Assembly (NCBI GenBank): GCA_963704005.1
Contig: CAVPGJ010000005.1
Location: 186,001 to 250,000 of the forward strand
Source of the DNA: AC-32 sp963704005
Lineage (GTDB): Bacteria > Actinomycetota > Thermoleophilia > Gaiellales > Gaiellaceae
Reading direction: 5' to 3'
DNA length: 64,000 nucleotides
Shown: one piece after another, positions 17,534-26,766 of the stretch
Layout of the letters: each line of letters opens with the position of its first letter
How positions within the stretch are numbered: the first letter of the stretch is position 1
Position numbers and translations under genes: made by a program
Notes under the pieces: model-generated
What the model saw: the letters and a program-made list of their open reading frames with translations, nothing else
Database searches by the model: none
Told to the model about the DNA's origin: nothing

Positions 17534-19236
17534 AGCTCGATCCCGTCGTGACCGGGCTCATTGCAAACCGCCTCCTCTCGATCGCGGACGAGCAGCAGGC
17601 CGCACTCGTGCGAACCGCCTTCTCGACGATCGTCCGCGAGTCGCAGGACCTCGCCTGCGGCGTCTTCGACGGGCGCGGCCGGATGATCGCCCAGTCCCTG
17701 ACCGGGACGCCGGGGCACATCAATTCGATGGCGACCGGCATGCGCCATTTCGTCGAGGCGTATCCGGCCGACCGGCTCGCACCGGGCGATGTTCTCGTCA
17801 CCAACGATCCGTGGCAGACGAGTGGCCAGCTGAACGACTTCACCGTCGCGTCGCCGGTCTTCCGCCGCGACCGCCTGATCGGCTGGCTCGCGAACACGTG
17901 CCACTGCGCCGACATCGGCGGCCGCGTGCTCTCGGGCGAGGCGACCGAGGTATACGAGGAGGGACTGAGGGTCCCGATCATGAAGCTCTTCATGGCCGGC
18001 GAGGCCAACCGCGAGCTCCTCGAGATCGTCCGGGTCAACGTCCGTGCGCCCGACGAGACGGTTGGCGACCTCTACGCCCAGACCGCCTGCAACGAGGTCG
18101 GGACGCGGCGGCTCCTCGAACTGCTGGACGAGGTCGAGCTCGATTCGCTCGAGGCCGTCGCCGAGGAGATCATCGGCCGGTCGGAGCGCGCGATGCGCAA
18201 CGCGATCGACCGGTTTCCGGACGGCGTCTACCAGGCCGAGACCTGGAGCGACGGCATCGACGACGAGCCTGTTCGTCTCCAGGCGACGGTCACGATCGCC
18301 GGAGACGAGGCGGCGATCGATTTCGCCGGCTCCTCGCCGCAGAGCCGGCACGGGATCAACGTCGTGCTCAACTACACGCACGCCTACGCCTCCTTCGCGA
18401 TGAAGGCCGCGCTGGCGCCGGACGTGCCGCACAACGAGGGCTCGTTTCGACCGGTCCACGTCACGGCGCCACCGGGATCGATCCTGAACGCGACGCCGCC
18501 CGCCGCGGTCGGCTCGCGGCACACGATCGGCCATTTCCTGCCGGGCGTGATCTTCCTCGCGCTCGCCGACGCGCAGCCGGGGCGACTCCTCGCGGGCGGC
18601 GCCGACTCGGTCTGGCTGACGATGCTCCGCGGGCCGCGAAGGAATGGGGAGTGGTTCCTGCTCGGGCTCTTCCAGGCCGGGGGGATCGGGGCCCGGGCCG
18701 AGAAGGACGGGCTCTCGGCCACCGGCTTCCCGACCGGGGTCGGCGGCGTCCCCGTCGAGGTGATCGAGACGCTGACGCCGCTCATCCAGCATCGCCGCGA
18801 GCTCAGACCGGACTCGGGCGGCGCCGGTCGCAGGCGGGGTGGGCTCGGTCAGTCGACCGAGCTCTCGAACAGCAGCGGGGAGCGTTGGACGGTCTCGGCG
18901 ATGATCGACCGGACGCGGTTCGCCGGCCCGCCGCTGGACGGCGGTCGCGAAGGAGCGCTCGGCGAGTTCCTGGACGCTGACGGCGAGCGGTTGCCGCCGA
19001 AGCGGCTCGTGGACCTCGAGCCTGACGAGCGGCTGCACCTGAATCCGCCGGGCGGCGCAGGCTACGGCGACCCCCGGAGCCGGGAGCCGGAGCTCGTCCT
19101 GCGGGACGTCGTGGACGGCTACGTCTCACTCGAGGCGGCCGAGCGCGAGTACGGCGTTCGGGTCCGCTACACGGGACCGACGGAAGCGCTCGTGCGGACG
19201 CCGGATCTCTTCGAGATCGACGCCGTCCTCCGCTGA
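17530..19236 (+). CDS. hyuB: hydantoinase/oxoprolinase family protein, B subunit
   Basis: The 568-residue protein matches the hydantoinase B/oxoprolinase family: an N-terminal ADEQQAALVRTAFSTIVRES block (about residues 18-37), the GTPGHINSMA segment (about 58-67), VTNDPW (about 91-96) and a C-terminal glycine-rich NPPGGAGYGDP (about 505-515). It starts at ATG 17530, four bases inside the A-subunit gene (ATGA), so the two subunits are probably made in equal amounts. It is convergent with the kinase gene, leaving three bases between them. Confidence 0.87.
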   Translation: MKLDPVVTGLIANRLLSIADEQQAALVRTAFSTIVRESQDLACGVFDGRGRMIAQSLTGTPGHINSMATGMRHFVEAYPADRLAPGDVLVTNDPWQTSGQLNDFTVASPVFRRDRLIGWLANTCHCADIGGRVLSGEATEVYEEGLRVPIMKLFMAGEANRELLEIVRVNVRAPDETVGDLYAQTACNEVGTRRLLELLDEVELDSLEAVAEEIIGRSERAMRNAIDRFPDGVYQAETWSDGIDDEPVRLQATVTIAGDEAAIDFAGSSPQSRHGINVVLNYTHAYASFAMKAALAPDVPHNEGSFRPVHVTAPPGSILNATPPAAVGSRHTIGHFLPGVIFLALADAQPGRLLAGGADSVWLTMLRGPRRNGEWFLLGLFQAGGIGARAEKDGLSATGFPTGVGGVPVEVIETLTPLIQHRRELRPDSGGAGRRRGGLGQSTELSNSSGERWTVSAMIDRTRFAGPPLDGGREGALGEFLDADGERLPPKRLVDLEPDERLHLNPPGGAGYGDPRSREPELVLRDVVDGYVSLEAAEREYGVRVRYTGPTEALVRTPDLFEIDAVLR

Positions 19237-19239
19237 GCG

Positions 19240-20121
19240 CTACTCGAAGGCGGCGTGCAGCGTTTCGGCGTAGGCGCCGGCGCTCTGCGGTCGTGCCGCC
19301 GGGTCCTTCTCGAGTGCCGTGAGCAGCGCGGCGGCGACCTGCGGGCCGAGGTCCGGCCGGTCCTCGCACGGGTCGGGGGGCGGCTCCTCGAGGTGCGCGA
19401 TGCCGACCTGGAACAGCGACTTGTCGGCGAAGGGCGCCTTGCCGGCCACGCATTCGAACGCGACGCAGCCGAGCGCGTAGACGTCGGTGAGTGGCGTGGC
19501 CGGCTCGCCGCGGATCAGCTCCGGCGCGAGGTAGTCGAGCGTTCCCATCACCTGGCCGGGCTGGGTCAGCACCGTGTACGCCCGCCCCTTGGCGAGCCCG
19601 AAGTCGGTCAGCATCGCCGTGCCGTCCAGGGCGTAGAGGATGTTCTGGGGCTTGATGTCGCGGTGGACGATCCCGGCGGCGTGCAGCGCGTCGAGCCCGG
19701 CGGCGATCTCCGAGACCATCCTCACGAGGTCCGCGCCGTCGAGCCGGCCCTTGTCGGCGATGCGGTCTGTGAGCGAGCCGCCGGCGACGTAGTCGACCGC
19801 CAGGTAGTGCCGCCCATCCGCGTCCGACGCCTCGATGATCGGCACCAGGTGGGGCTCGTGCACCTCGGCGGCCGCCCGTGCCTCCTGGCGGAAGCGATGC
19901 TGGAAGAGGAGATCGTTCGCGAGCGCCAGCTTGAGCACCTTCAGCGCAACCTCCTTCCCGTCCGTAGTCCGGGTGGCGCGAAAGACGAGGCCCATGCCGC
20001 CTTCGCCGAGCTCGCTCTCGAGCCGGTAGTCGCCCAGCACGTCGCCCGGCTGGAGCTCACGCGTTGCCGCACCTTGACCTTCCACGCGAGCAGCATAGGG
20101 GGCCGCGGGATCTCTGGCCAC
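19240..20121 (-). CDS. soluble Ser/Thr protein kinase (Hanks type)
   Basis: The 293-residue protein is almost only a kinase domain. It has the glycine loop LGEGGMG (about residues 38-44), the ATP lysine in VALKVLK (Lys61), the catalytic HRDIKPQN loop (about 153-160), DFG (about 173-175) and the APE-like LAPE. There is no transmembrane helix or PASTA domain, unlike PknB. The first about 25 residues may be untranslated if a later start is used. It is the last gene of a four-gene minus-strand run behind a class II amidotransferase (20-base gap), which suggests that it may act on that pathway. Substrates are unknown. Confidence 0.88.
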   Translation of the reverse strand: MARDPAAPYAARVEGQGAATRELQPGDVLGDYRLESELGEGGMGLVFRATRTTDGKEVALKVLKLALANDLLFQHRFRQEARAAAEVHEPHLVPIIEASDADGRHYLAVDYVAGGSLTDRIADKGRLDGADLVRMVSEIAAGLDALHAAGIVHRDIKPQNILYALDGTAMLTDFGLAKGRAYTVLTQPGQVMGTLDYLAPELIRGEPATPLTDVYALGCVAFECVAGKAPFADKSLFQVGIAHLEEPPPDPCEDRPDLGPQVAAALLTALEKDPAARPQSAGAYAETLHAAFE

Positions 20122-20141
20122 CCTGTGGCGTCGCCGCCTGG

Positions 20142-21023
20142 TCAGCTGATCGCCGGCTCCTCCCCCTGGGCGATCGCGGCCTGGGCGCTCATCTCGCCCA
20201 GGTCGATCATGTGTGCCGGCGGGTCGGGAACCGCGATCGTCGAGGTCACCCGCACCTGGGGGTCGACGTGGATGAGCTCACCTGACTCGAGCAGCCGCCA
20301 CCCGAAGTTGGCGTTCATGCGCTCCGAGGCGATCACGGTCGCCGGCAGGAACGAGAGCTCGCCGGCCTGCACTCGCAGGGTCCCCGACTCGCTGCGCTCG
20401 TCGAAACCCTCCCCGGGATCGAAGCCCCCGACCGAGCGCTCCAGGATCCAGAGCTCATTGGTATCCGGGTAGCGGAGCGCCCAGAGCTCGTGAGGCGTCG
20501 TCAGGACCATGTTCAGCGAGTAGAGCGGGATGTCGGCCGCGATCTCCCGAGCCGCGGCGCCGATCCCTGCGGCGACGTCGCCGCCGTGCTCCTCGATCCG
20601 CTTGGTGATCAGGGCGAAGTAGTGCTCGGAGTCGGTCTGGCCGTGGACGAGGTCGACATCGTCGCCGAGCCGCCGCCGCATCTCCGGGATGTTGCCGAGC
20701 ACGCCGTTGTGCGCGAACAGGCGCCCGTGCTGCTCGAACGGGTGCGTGTTCTCGAGGCTCGGCTCGGCCTCGGTCGCGTGCCGGATGTGGGCGAGGAACG
20801 TGCTCGACCGCACCTCCTTCGACTCGGCGATGAACGTCTCGCTGCGGTTCGCCGAGACCGGCTTGCGGTAGACCATCGGCGAGCCGTCCGCGTCCCAGCT
20901 GCCGAGCCCGACGCCGTCCGGCTGGCTCTCGCTCTGGAGCAGCAGGCTCGTCGGGGCGGCGAGGAGCCAGAACTTCGCCTCGACCTGGCGCGTTCCGCCG
21001 CTCATGCCGAAGAGCCTGCACAT
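20142..21023 (-). CDS. class II glutamine amidotransferase (YafJ/EgtC-like)
   Basis: The 293-residue protein begins MCRLFG, placing the Ntn nucleophile Cys at position 2. It continues with HIRHATEAEPSLENTHPF (about residues 78-95), FAHNGVLGNI and TDSEHYF, all of which are class II (PurF-type) glutaminase motifs. No synthetase domain is attached. Stand-alone members include YafJ and the ergothioneine enzyme EgtC, which hydrolyses a gamma-glutamyl bond. The gene lies 11 bases downstream of a GCS2-type ligase, and this pairing recalls EgtA/EgtC, but EgtB and EgtD are absent from the window. A gamma-glutamyl add/remove cycle is an inference. Confidence 0.82.
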   Translation of the reverse strand: MCRLFGMSGGTRQVEAKFWLLAAPTSLLLQSESQPDGVGLGSWDADGSPMVYRKPVSANRSETFIAESKEVRSSTFLAHIRHATEAEPSLENTHPFEQHGRLFAHNGVLGNIPEMRRRLGDDVDLVHGQTDSEHYFALITKRIEEHGGDVAAGIGAAAREIAADIPLYSLNMVLTTPHELWALRYPDTNELWILERSVGGFDPGEGFDERSESGTLRVQAGELSFLPATVIASERMNANFGWRLLESGELIHVDPQVRVTSTIAVPDPPAHMIDLGEMSAQAAIAQGEEPAIS

Positions 21024-21034
21024 CGGCCGAGATC

Positions 21035-22201
21035 TTAGGGTCGATCGACTGCTGCGCCGAGGCCCACTGCCGCTCGCTCGGGCTGCGCGGTCTCCTCGAC
21101 GAGCTCGGAGAGGACCATCGGCATGCCGCCGCGGGCAAACGCGGCCCGGCGCCGCGCCGCGCCGTTGCCGTCCACGAGCATCCGCTCGAGCTCCTCGAGC
21201 GCGCCGTCAGAGCCAAGCTCGCGAGCGTAGGGCATCACAAGCTGCATCGTGGCCCGCGCGATCTCGGGGACGGGCCTCAGCCGGCCGTCGTACCACAGGC
21301 TCGCCTCGAGGCCGTCTCGCGCCGCGCGGAAGCTCGATTCCATCAGCGCGTCGCGATGCTCCCACGGCCCGTGCTCCTCGGCCGCGCGCCGCGTGAGCGC
21401 GTGCACGAGCCCGGCGAGGGCCGCCACGTCGGAGAGTGACGACTGGCAGTCCATCGCCCGCACCTCCAGCGTCCCGAGCACCGGGTGCAGGCGGATGTCC
21501 CACCACAGAAAGGTGTAGTCGGGCAACTGACCGGCGGCCGCAAGAGCCTCGACGCTGTCGACGTAATCGTCGAACGAGGTGAACGCTGCCGGGATCTCCG
21601 AGCGCGGTAGACCGCGGAACACCTGGGCCCGCGCGGTCGCCAGCCCCGAGTCGTGGCCGTGCCAGAACGGGGAATTGGCGGCCAACGCCTGGAGCAGGGG
21701 CAGGTGCGCCCGAACGCCGTTGTACGCCCGGATCGCCACGTCGGCGTCAGGCATCCCGATGTGCACGTGCAGCGCGGCGGTCGGCGTGCGCATCATCAGC
21801 CCGCGCATCTCGTCCCCGATCAGGCGGTAACGCTCGCTCGGATAGTGGACGACGTCCCCGAACGCGCCTGTCGGGTGCATCCCTACGCCGATCGTCGTCG
21901 CGCCGACGGAGCGAAGATGCCTGCGCAGACCGGACAGAGACACAACCGCCTCTCCTGCATTGGCGCTCACCGGCGTGGTCAGCTCGATGAGGGCCGCGAA
22001 CGCCTCGGGGAGCGCTGCACCCTCCTCGGGAGGCACATGTAGCCGCTCGAGCACCTCGACGGCGGAATGCTCGAGAGCGTGGGTCACGGGATCGACGAGG
22101 ATCAGCTCCTCCTCGATGCCGAGCGCGAAGTCCTCGGACGCGCCGAAGTTTACGGCGGGGATGGCGGCGTCCATCGGTCCAAAAGGAAGCCTCGGAGTCA
22201 C
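21035..22201 (-). CDS. YbdK-type carboxylate-amine ligase (GCS2 family)
   Basis: The 388-residue protein matches the GCS2 glutamate-cysteine ligase superfamily: LGIEEELILVDP near the N-terminus (about residues 27-38), LHVHIGMPD (about 143-151) and a WWDIRLHPVLGTLEVRAMD block (about 233-251). These contribute ATP, metal and substrate carboxylate binding. YbdK proteins have weak gamma-glutamylcysteine ligase activity, and actinobacterial relatives include EgtA. It can start at GTG 22201, overlapping the stop of the halogenase-like gene (GTGA), or at ATG 22174. It is the second gene of the run: halogenase-like, ligase, amidotransferase, kinase. Confidence 0.85.
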   Translation of the reverse strand: MTPRLPFGPMDAAIPAVNFGASEDFALGIEEELILVDPVTHALEHSAVEVLERLHVPPEEGAALPEAFAALIELTTPVSANAGEAVVSLSGLRRHLRSVGATTIGVGMHPTGAFGDVVHYPSERYRLIGDEMRGLMMRTPTAALHVHIGMPDADVAIRAYNGVRAHLPLLQALAANSPFWHGHDSGLATARAQVFRGLPRSEIPAAFTSFDDYVDSVEALAAAGQLPDYTFLWWDIRLHPVLGTLEVRAMDCQSSLSDVAALAGLVHALTRRAAEEHGPWEHRDALMESSFRAARDGLEASLWYDGRLRPVPEIARATMQLVMPYARELGSDGALEELERMLVDGNGAARRRAAFARGGMPMVLSELVEETAQPERAAVGLGAAVDRP

Positions 22202-23946
22202 CCGGCGACGACAGCTCCGCAGGCCTCGAGGTCCATCTCCTCGATCCCGGGTAGCTGCTCGAGGGCCTGTGCGAGCGTCAACCCCTCACCGGAGAACAAT
22301 CCGTCCTCCTCCCAGCGCTCGGGGTGCAGGCTGACGGCGAATGGATTGACGGCGACGTTCTCGTCCGGCGGATCGGGCAGGTTTCTCGCCGCTTTGAAGA
22401 AGATCCACACCGCGAGAGCCCGAATGGTCTGAACCTTCTGGCGCGCTCGCTCGAGCAGCTCGTCGTCGGTGCCCGGAAGGCCGATCTCCTCCTGCCCCCA
22501 GACATACGGCTTGAGCTGTTTCGAGAGCACCGACACTCCTTCGTACGGGGTCTGGTCCAAAGCATGCCAGTCGCGGAACAGCTCCTGCATGCGCGGGATG
22601 ACCGGGACGACCATGTCGGCGATCTCGGAGAACTTCTCGATGTCCTCCTTCTTCGCCAGCTTCCCGTGCACGAACGGGGACCCGAGCACAGTGAAGTAGA
22701 CCAGGCTGTCCCAGACCACCTTCGCAACCATCACCTGTGGGTTGCTGAAGATGTGGTAGTTGTCGCGGTAGAGGTGGATCGTGGGGTTGAAGAGCTTGAA
22801 GTAGAAGTCGTTGTAGAACTCCACGCGCTCATCGAGGTCGGCCTCGCCGCCGTCGAGGTCGTGGCAGATGAGCTCGGTGCTGAAGGTGTTCGAGAAGGCG
22901 ATGAAGTCCGAGCCCGGCGAGTAGAAGGCGTCGATGAACCCGCCGGCCTCCCCCACGAGCGCCCAGCGGTCAGGCGAGAAGACCCGCGTCGAGGCGTACG
23001 AGAAGTCCTTGACGCGAAGGAAGTCGAGGACGTCCTCGCGCCGCCCGTCGATCTCGGCGAAGACGAGCGGCTCGTGCTCCCGGCACCACTCCATGAACGC
23101 GTCGAAGCTCTCGATCTCCTCCCACGGGTGAAAGCGCGGGTCGGCGCAGACGCCGATCGAGACCGGGCCCGAGGCGAGCTGGATCAGCCAGAGCCAGTAG
23201 CCCTCGTCGATCAGGTGCGTCGTCGAGAACCGCCGCAGACCGCGCTCCGGCATGCGGTCGAGCCACTCCTCGTCGTCGGCGCCCCACTCCTCGAAGTCGA
23301 GGCCGCCGGCGAGGCGGATCCAGGCCGCGTTGATGTGGTGGCCGGTCTCCGCAATGAGGTCGAGCTTGCGGCGCAGGAAGTTCGCGCGCCCGCTCGCGTC
23401 GACGAGCCAGGTCGCCGTGACCGACGTCTCCTCTTCCTCCTGACTGAGGTTGACGGTGTGTGGGGATCCGATCTCGACGTCCTGAACGCGCCAGCCGCGG
23501 TACGCCTCGGCGCCGTTCTTCAGACAGCGCCGGAAGAGCTCGTTCTCGAAGCGCCCGCGGTCGATCTGGTGCGTGAAGGCCGCGAGATGGGCCGGCGTGC
23601 AGAACTCGACTCGCTTCGTGATGTCGCTGTTGTCGCCGGCGGGCAGCATGAACCGCAGGCCGAGCTTGCGCAGCTGCGCTTGCTCGAGGTGGTCGCGCAT
23701 GCCGACCACCTCGCGGTAGTAGTGCGCTCCGATCTCGACGCTCGACTCGCCGACCTTGAAGGCGGCATCGGGAGCCGGCTCCGTCCGTTTGTCGGTCACC
23801 AGCACGCGAGTGTCGGGCCGTTGCCGCTTGAGCTGGAGCGCGATCGACAGCCCGGCGAGGCCTCCACCGAGGACAGCGACGTCGTAGTGCCCGTGCGGCA
23901 CGTGCAACGCCTTCAGCTCCAGCATCGATGCCGAACGGTCGTCCAT
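22198..23946 (-). CDS. flavin-dependent halogenase-like FAD oxidoreductase (copy 3)
   Basis: The 582-residue protein belongs to the same family as the two genes at 11.6-15.3 kb: GGGLAG (about residues 28-33), KVGES (64-68), GEAGGFIDAFYSPGSDF in the second half, and WLWLIQ in place of WxWxIP. Its C-terminal third differs more from copies 1 and 2. ATG at 23946 was chosen for a consensus AAGGAGGA four bases upstream. The conserved promoter and palindrome of copies 1 and 2 are not found here, so it is an older or separately controlled paralogue. It heads a four-gene operon with a GCS2 ligase, a class II amidotransferase and a kinase. Confidence 0.75.
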   Translation of the reverse strand: MDDRSASMLELKALHVPHGHYDVAVLGGGLAGLSIALQLKRQRPDTRVLVTDKRTEPAPDAAFKVGESSVEIGAHYYREVVGMRDHLEQAQLRKLGLRFMLPAGDNSDITKRVEFCTPAHLAAFTHQIDRGRFENELFRRCLKNGAEAYRGWRVQDVEIGSPHTVNLSQEEEETSVTATWLVDASGRANFLRRKLDLIAETGHHINAAWIRLAGGLDFEEWGADDEEWLDRMPERGLRRFSTTHLIDEGYWLWLIQLASGPVSIGVCADPRFHPWEEIESFDAFMEWCREHEPLVFAEIDGRREDVLDFLRVKDFSYASTRVFSPDRWALVGEAGGFIDAFYSPGSDFIAFSNTFSTELICHDLDGGEADLDERVEFYNDFYFKLFNPTIHLYRDNYHIFSNPQVMVAKVVWDSLVYFTVLGSPFVHGKLAKKEDIEKFSEIADMVVPVIPRMQELFRDWHALDQTPYEGVSVLSKQLKPYVWGQEEIGLPGTDDELLERARQKVQTIRALAVWIFFKAARNLPDPPDENVAVNPFAVSLHPERWEEDGLFSGEGLTLAQALEQLPGIEEMDLEACGAVVAG

Positions 23947-24045
23947 GAGTCCTCCTTGGTTGCCTCCGGTCCGAGGGCTGCGGGTCATCATGGCCAATCG
24001 GAGTTCGCCGCGCAACTACTGCCCACTATGCGCGCCGCGCGCGTC

Positions 24046-25065
24046 TCAGAACAGCAGGTTGTCGCCGCTGAACACGCGGCTGAGGGAGCCGCCGGTGAAG
24101 ATCTGCGTGATCGAATCCGCGAGCAGTCCGGCCACCGACAGGACGACGACGTTGTCAGGTGCGCCCGGACGAAGCGGGACGGTGTCTGTGACGACGATCT
24201 GCTCGAACGGCACGGCCGCGAGATTCTCGTAGGCCTTTCCCGAGAAGAGCCCGTGGGTGGCCACGGCGTAGACCCGGGCAGCGCCCTCGTCGAGCACCGT
24301 CTGCGCCGCGGCGCACAGGGTGCCGGCGCTGTCGATGATGTCGTCCACGATGACCGCCGTCTTGCCCTTGATGTCGCCGATCACGTAGCCGATCTCGGCC
24401 ACCTGCTGGGCGGGACGGCTCTTCGTCATCAGCGCCAGGTCGGCACCGATCCTTTCCGCGAACTTCTGGTTCAGCTTCACACGGCCGACGTCAGGAGAGA
24501 CGACGACGAGGTCGTCGATCCTCAACCCGGCGAAGTAGCGCGCGAGCATGAGGAGCGCCGTCGTGTGGTCTAGCGGCTTGGTGAAGAACCCTTGCACCTG
24601 GCCGGCGTGGAGGTCGACCGTGACCATGCGGTCCGCGCCGGCGGTTTCGAGAACGTGTGCCACCAGGCGCGCGCTGATGGGCTCTCGCACCGCCGATCTC
24701 TTGTCCTGGCGGGAGTAGGCGAACCACGGCATGACTGCGACGACGCGCGCGGCGGAGGCGCCGACCGCAGCGTCGATCATGAGCAGCAGCTCGACCAGGG
24801 CGTCGTTCGCCGTCAATCCCGCCTCCGAATTGCCGCACGTGGACTGGACGATGAACACGTCGGCGTCGCGGACCGACTCGTCGAAGCGGCAGTACACCTC
24901 GCCCGCCGTGAACGTCTTGAGCGTGACCGGCCCGAGCTGGACGTTGAGCTCCTTGGCGATCGCTTCTGCAAGGCCCGGATTGGCCCGCCCCGAGAAGAGC
25001 ATGAAGCGCCTGTCCCGCGCCACTGGACCGGCTTGCACCGGCGCCTTCTGTTCGGTCGCGGCCAT
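24046..25065 (-). CDS. prs: ribose-phosphate pyrophosphokinase (PRPP synthetase)
   Basis: The protein of about 339 residues is a class I PRPP synthetase, which makes phosphoribosyl pyrophosphate from ribose 5-phosphate and ATP. Visible motifs are FSGRANPGLAEAIA at the N-terminus, MPWFAYSRQDKR (the flexible/catalytic region, about residues 115-126), VDLHAGQVQGFF (about 155-166), and the PRPP-binding VIVDDIIDSAGT (about 240-251). ATG at 25065 was chosen; a GTG at 25098 would add 11 residues. In this window it could supply PRPP to the TrpD-like enzyme 11 kb away, but it may equally be the general cellular enzyme. Confidence 0.9.
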   Translation of the reverse strand: MAATEQKAPVQAGPVARDRRFMLFSGRANPGLAEAIAKELNVQLGPVTLKTFTAGEVYCRFDESVRDADVFIVQSTCGNSEAGLTANDALVELLLMIDAAVGASAARVVAVMPWFAYSRQDKRSAVREPISARLVAHVLETAGADRMVTVDLHAGQVQGFFTKPLDHTTALLMLARYFAGLRIDDLVVVSPDVGRVKLNQKFAERIGADLALMTKSRPAQQVAEIGYVIGDIKGKTAVIVDDIIDSAGTLCAAAQTVLDEGAARVYAVATHGLFSGKAYENLAAVPFEQIVVTDTVPLRPGAPDNVVVLSVAGLLADSITQIFTGGSLSRVFSGDNLLF

Positions 25066-25224
25066 GGCGCGCGTCACTCTATAGCGGGAAGCCGGCACCG
25101 CAAATCACAACGTCGCTCTCGCACCCCGAAATCGGCCGAGACGCAACGGCGAACCGCTTGATCGACGCGGGCCCGGGTGCGACCATGGCCGGCACACGCA
25201 TCATGACCGGGGAGAGGAGAGGGT

Positions 25225-26469
25225 ATGCGTATCGAGACCCGCCATCGAGGGCTGGTGCTCGTCATCGCAGCGCTCGCGCTGCTGGCAGTCGGCGCGCCCG
25301 CCCACGCGGGGCAGCCGCTGGTGCCGGGCATCGTCGTCACGGAGACGAACACCGTGCCGAACTACGTGCAGGTCTACCACCGGAATGCCGACGGGACGCT
25401 GGTCGCGGCAGGTCAGGTCGCCACCGGGGGCAACGGCAAGCCGACGAACAACGCCCCGCTCGGGCTGCCGTACATCCAGACGAACTACGAGGTGGTGTTC
25501 GGTGAGAGCGGAGGAGGCAACCGGTGCCTCTTCGTCGTCAACGCCGGAAGCAACACGGTCTCGTCGTTCTTCGTCCGGTCGAGCGGGTTAACGCTGGTCG
25601 ACCAGGAGCCCTCGGGGGGCAGCCGGCCGGTTAGCCTGACGACCGCGCAGCAAGGACCGAACAGGCGCTCGCTCTACGTCCTGAACTCGGACCTGAACGC
25701 CCCGGACGTCTTTACCGCGACCTCTGGCACCGCCAGCATCCAGGGCTACTACGTCTCGGAGAAGTGCGCGCTGACGCTGATTCCCGGCTCGCACCAGCTG
25801 ACCACGTCGCAGATCTCGGTGCCGACGACGATCGCGTTCAATGGCCCCGGCGATGCGCTTGCCGTCGCCGAGCCGAACACTGCTGGAGGCGCGCTTCCCG
25901 GCGGCGACATCGACGTCTTCCCGGTCAACGACCAAGGCGTCGCCGGCGCGCCGGTCGTCACCGTCGCGGCTCCGAATGCCCCGAATCCCTACGGGATGGC
26001 GTGGGTCGGGCGACGCACCCTGACCGTCACGAACTGGAACTTCGTGAATCCCTTCGGCGGCACCGTGACCTCGTACCACCTCGGGAAGGACTTCAAGCTG
26101 GTCCCGATCAACACAGTCCCGGCCGCCGGACATCCGTGTTGGAACGTGATCACGGGCGACGGCAAGTTGCTGTTCACGACCGAGCCGGCCGGGCTCGTGA
26201 TCGGTACGCCGCAGATCCTCGCCTACACGATCGGCGGCGACGGCACGCTCACGCCGACCGGTCCGGGGGCAACGACGCCGTACAACGCCGTCGACGAGGC
26301 GCTGAGCCACGAGAGCAAGAACCTCTACGTGCTCAACGACGGGCTGCTCCCGTTCATCGCCCAGTCGGCGATCAGCGAGTTCTCGGTTGACCAGATGACG
26401 GGTCAGTTGACGCTGATCGGCGAGGTCGACCTGCCCGGCAACGCGACGTCGGGCCTCGCGGCCTGGTAG
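25225..26469 (+). CDS. secreted lactonase-fold beta-propeller protein (paralogue 1)
   Basis: The 414-residue protein has a Sec signal peptide (hydrophobic core about residues 9-24, cleavage after AHA at about 28) and a seven-bladed-propeller-like body with repeated strands such as LFVVNAGSNTVSSFFV. This resembles 6-phosphogluconolactonase/YncE-type repeats. It starts at ATG 25225, about 8 bases after a GGAGAGGAGAGG site. It is the first and most divergent of four paralogues in this direction within 8 kb. It lacks the GCGPGCPILDSQ block of paralogues 3 and 4. Enzymatic activity is uncertain; binding or enzymatic roles outside the cell are both possible. Confidence 0.75.
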   Translation: MRIETRHRGLVLVIAALALLAVGAPAHAGQPLVPGIVVTETNTVPNYVQVYHRNADGTLVAAGQVATGGNGKPTNNAPLGLPYIQTNYEVVFGESGGGNRCLFVVNAGSNTVSSFFVRSSGLTLVDQEPSGGSRPVSLTTAQQGPNRRSLYVLNSDLNAPDVFTATSGTASIQGYYVSEKCALTLIPGSHQLTTSQISVPTTIAFNGPGDALAVAEPNTAGGALPGGDIDVFPVNDQGVAGAPVVTVAAPNAPNPYGMAWVGRRTLTVTNWNFVNPFGGTVTSYHLGKDFKLVPINTVPAAGHPCWNVITGDGKLLFTTEPAGLVIGTPQILAYTIGGDGTLTPTGPGATTPYNAVDEALSHESKNLYVLNDGLLPFIAQSAISEFSVDQMTGQLTLIGEVDLPGNATSGLAAW

Positions 26470-26476
26470 CGGCAAC

Positions 26477-26514
26477 GCCGGTGGAGGCTCCGCGCACGCG
26501 GAGCCTCCACCGGC
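26477..26514 (+). terminator. stem-loop after beta-propeller paralogue 1
   Basis: Bases 26477-26493 and 26498-26514 form a perfect 17-bp inverted repeat around the loop GCAC, starting 8 bases after the stop codon. There is no T-run, as is common in GC-rich actinobacterial terminators. Confidence 0.65.
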
Positions 26515-26592
26515 CACGGAAGCCCGGCGCTTCTTCTCTCGTCGCCCCACGCCGAGCACGCTTGCCCGGCGGGCTCAGCGGCGCCGGACACC

Positions 26593-26622
26593 TTGACGTC
26601 CGTCTCGCACCCGACATAGGCT
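26593..26622 (+). promoter_or_regulatory. predicted promoter of beta-propeller paralogue 2
   Basis: TTGACG (26593-26598), an 18-base spacer and TAGGCT (26617-26622) form a sigma-70-like promoter about 145 bases before the ATG at 26767. The long leader between them has no clear ORF. This promoter and the preceding terminator suggest that paralogue 2 is transcribed independently. Confidence 0.4.
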
Positions 26623-26766
26623 GGGCCGCAACGCGACCCTGATCTGACGTCGGCTTCTGTGGGCGGCTCGGATCGCGTTCCTCGAGGGCACAGCGGAGCA
26701 GTCCGGGCGTCGCCGCGGACCTTCTCGCGGCGAGCTCTTACCGAACGAGGGAGGGAGGAAAACGTC

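Noticed and set aside
20142..22201. Ergothioneine cluster (EgtA/EgtC)
   Set aside because: The ligase and amidotransferase fit loosely, but EgtB, EgtD and EgtE are absent and other genes share the operon.
25077..25224. Promoter for beta-propeller paralogue 1
   Set aside because: A TTGATC-like -35 is visible near 25160 but no convincing -10 follows at a suitable distance.
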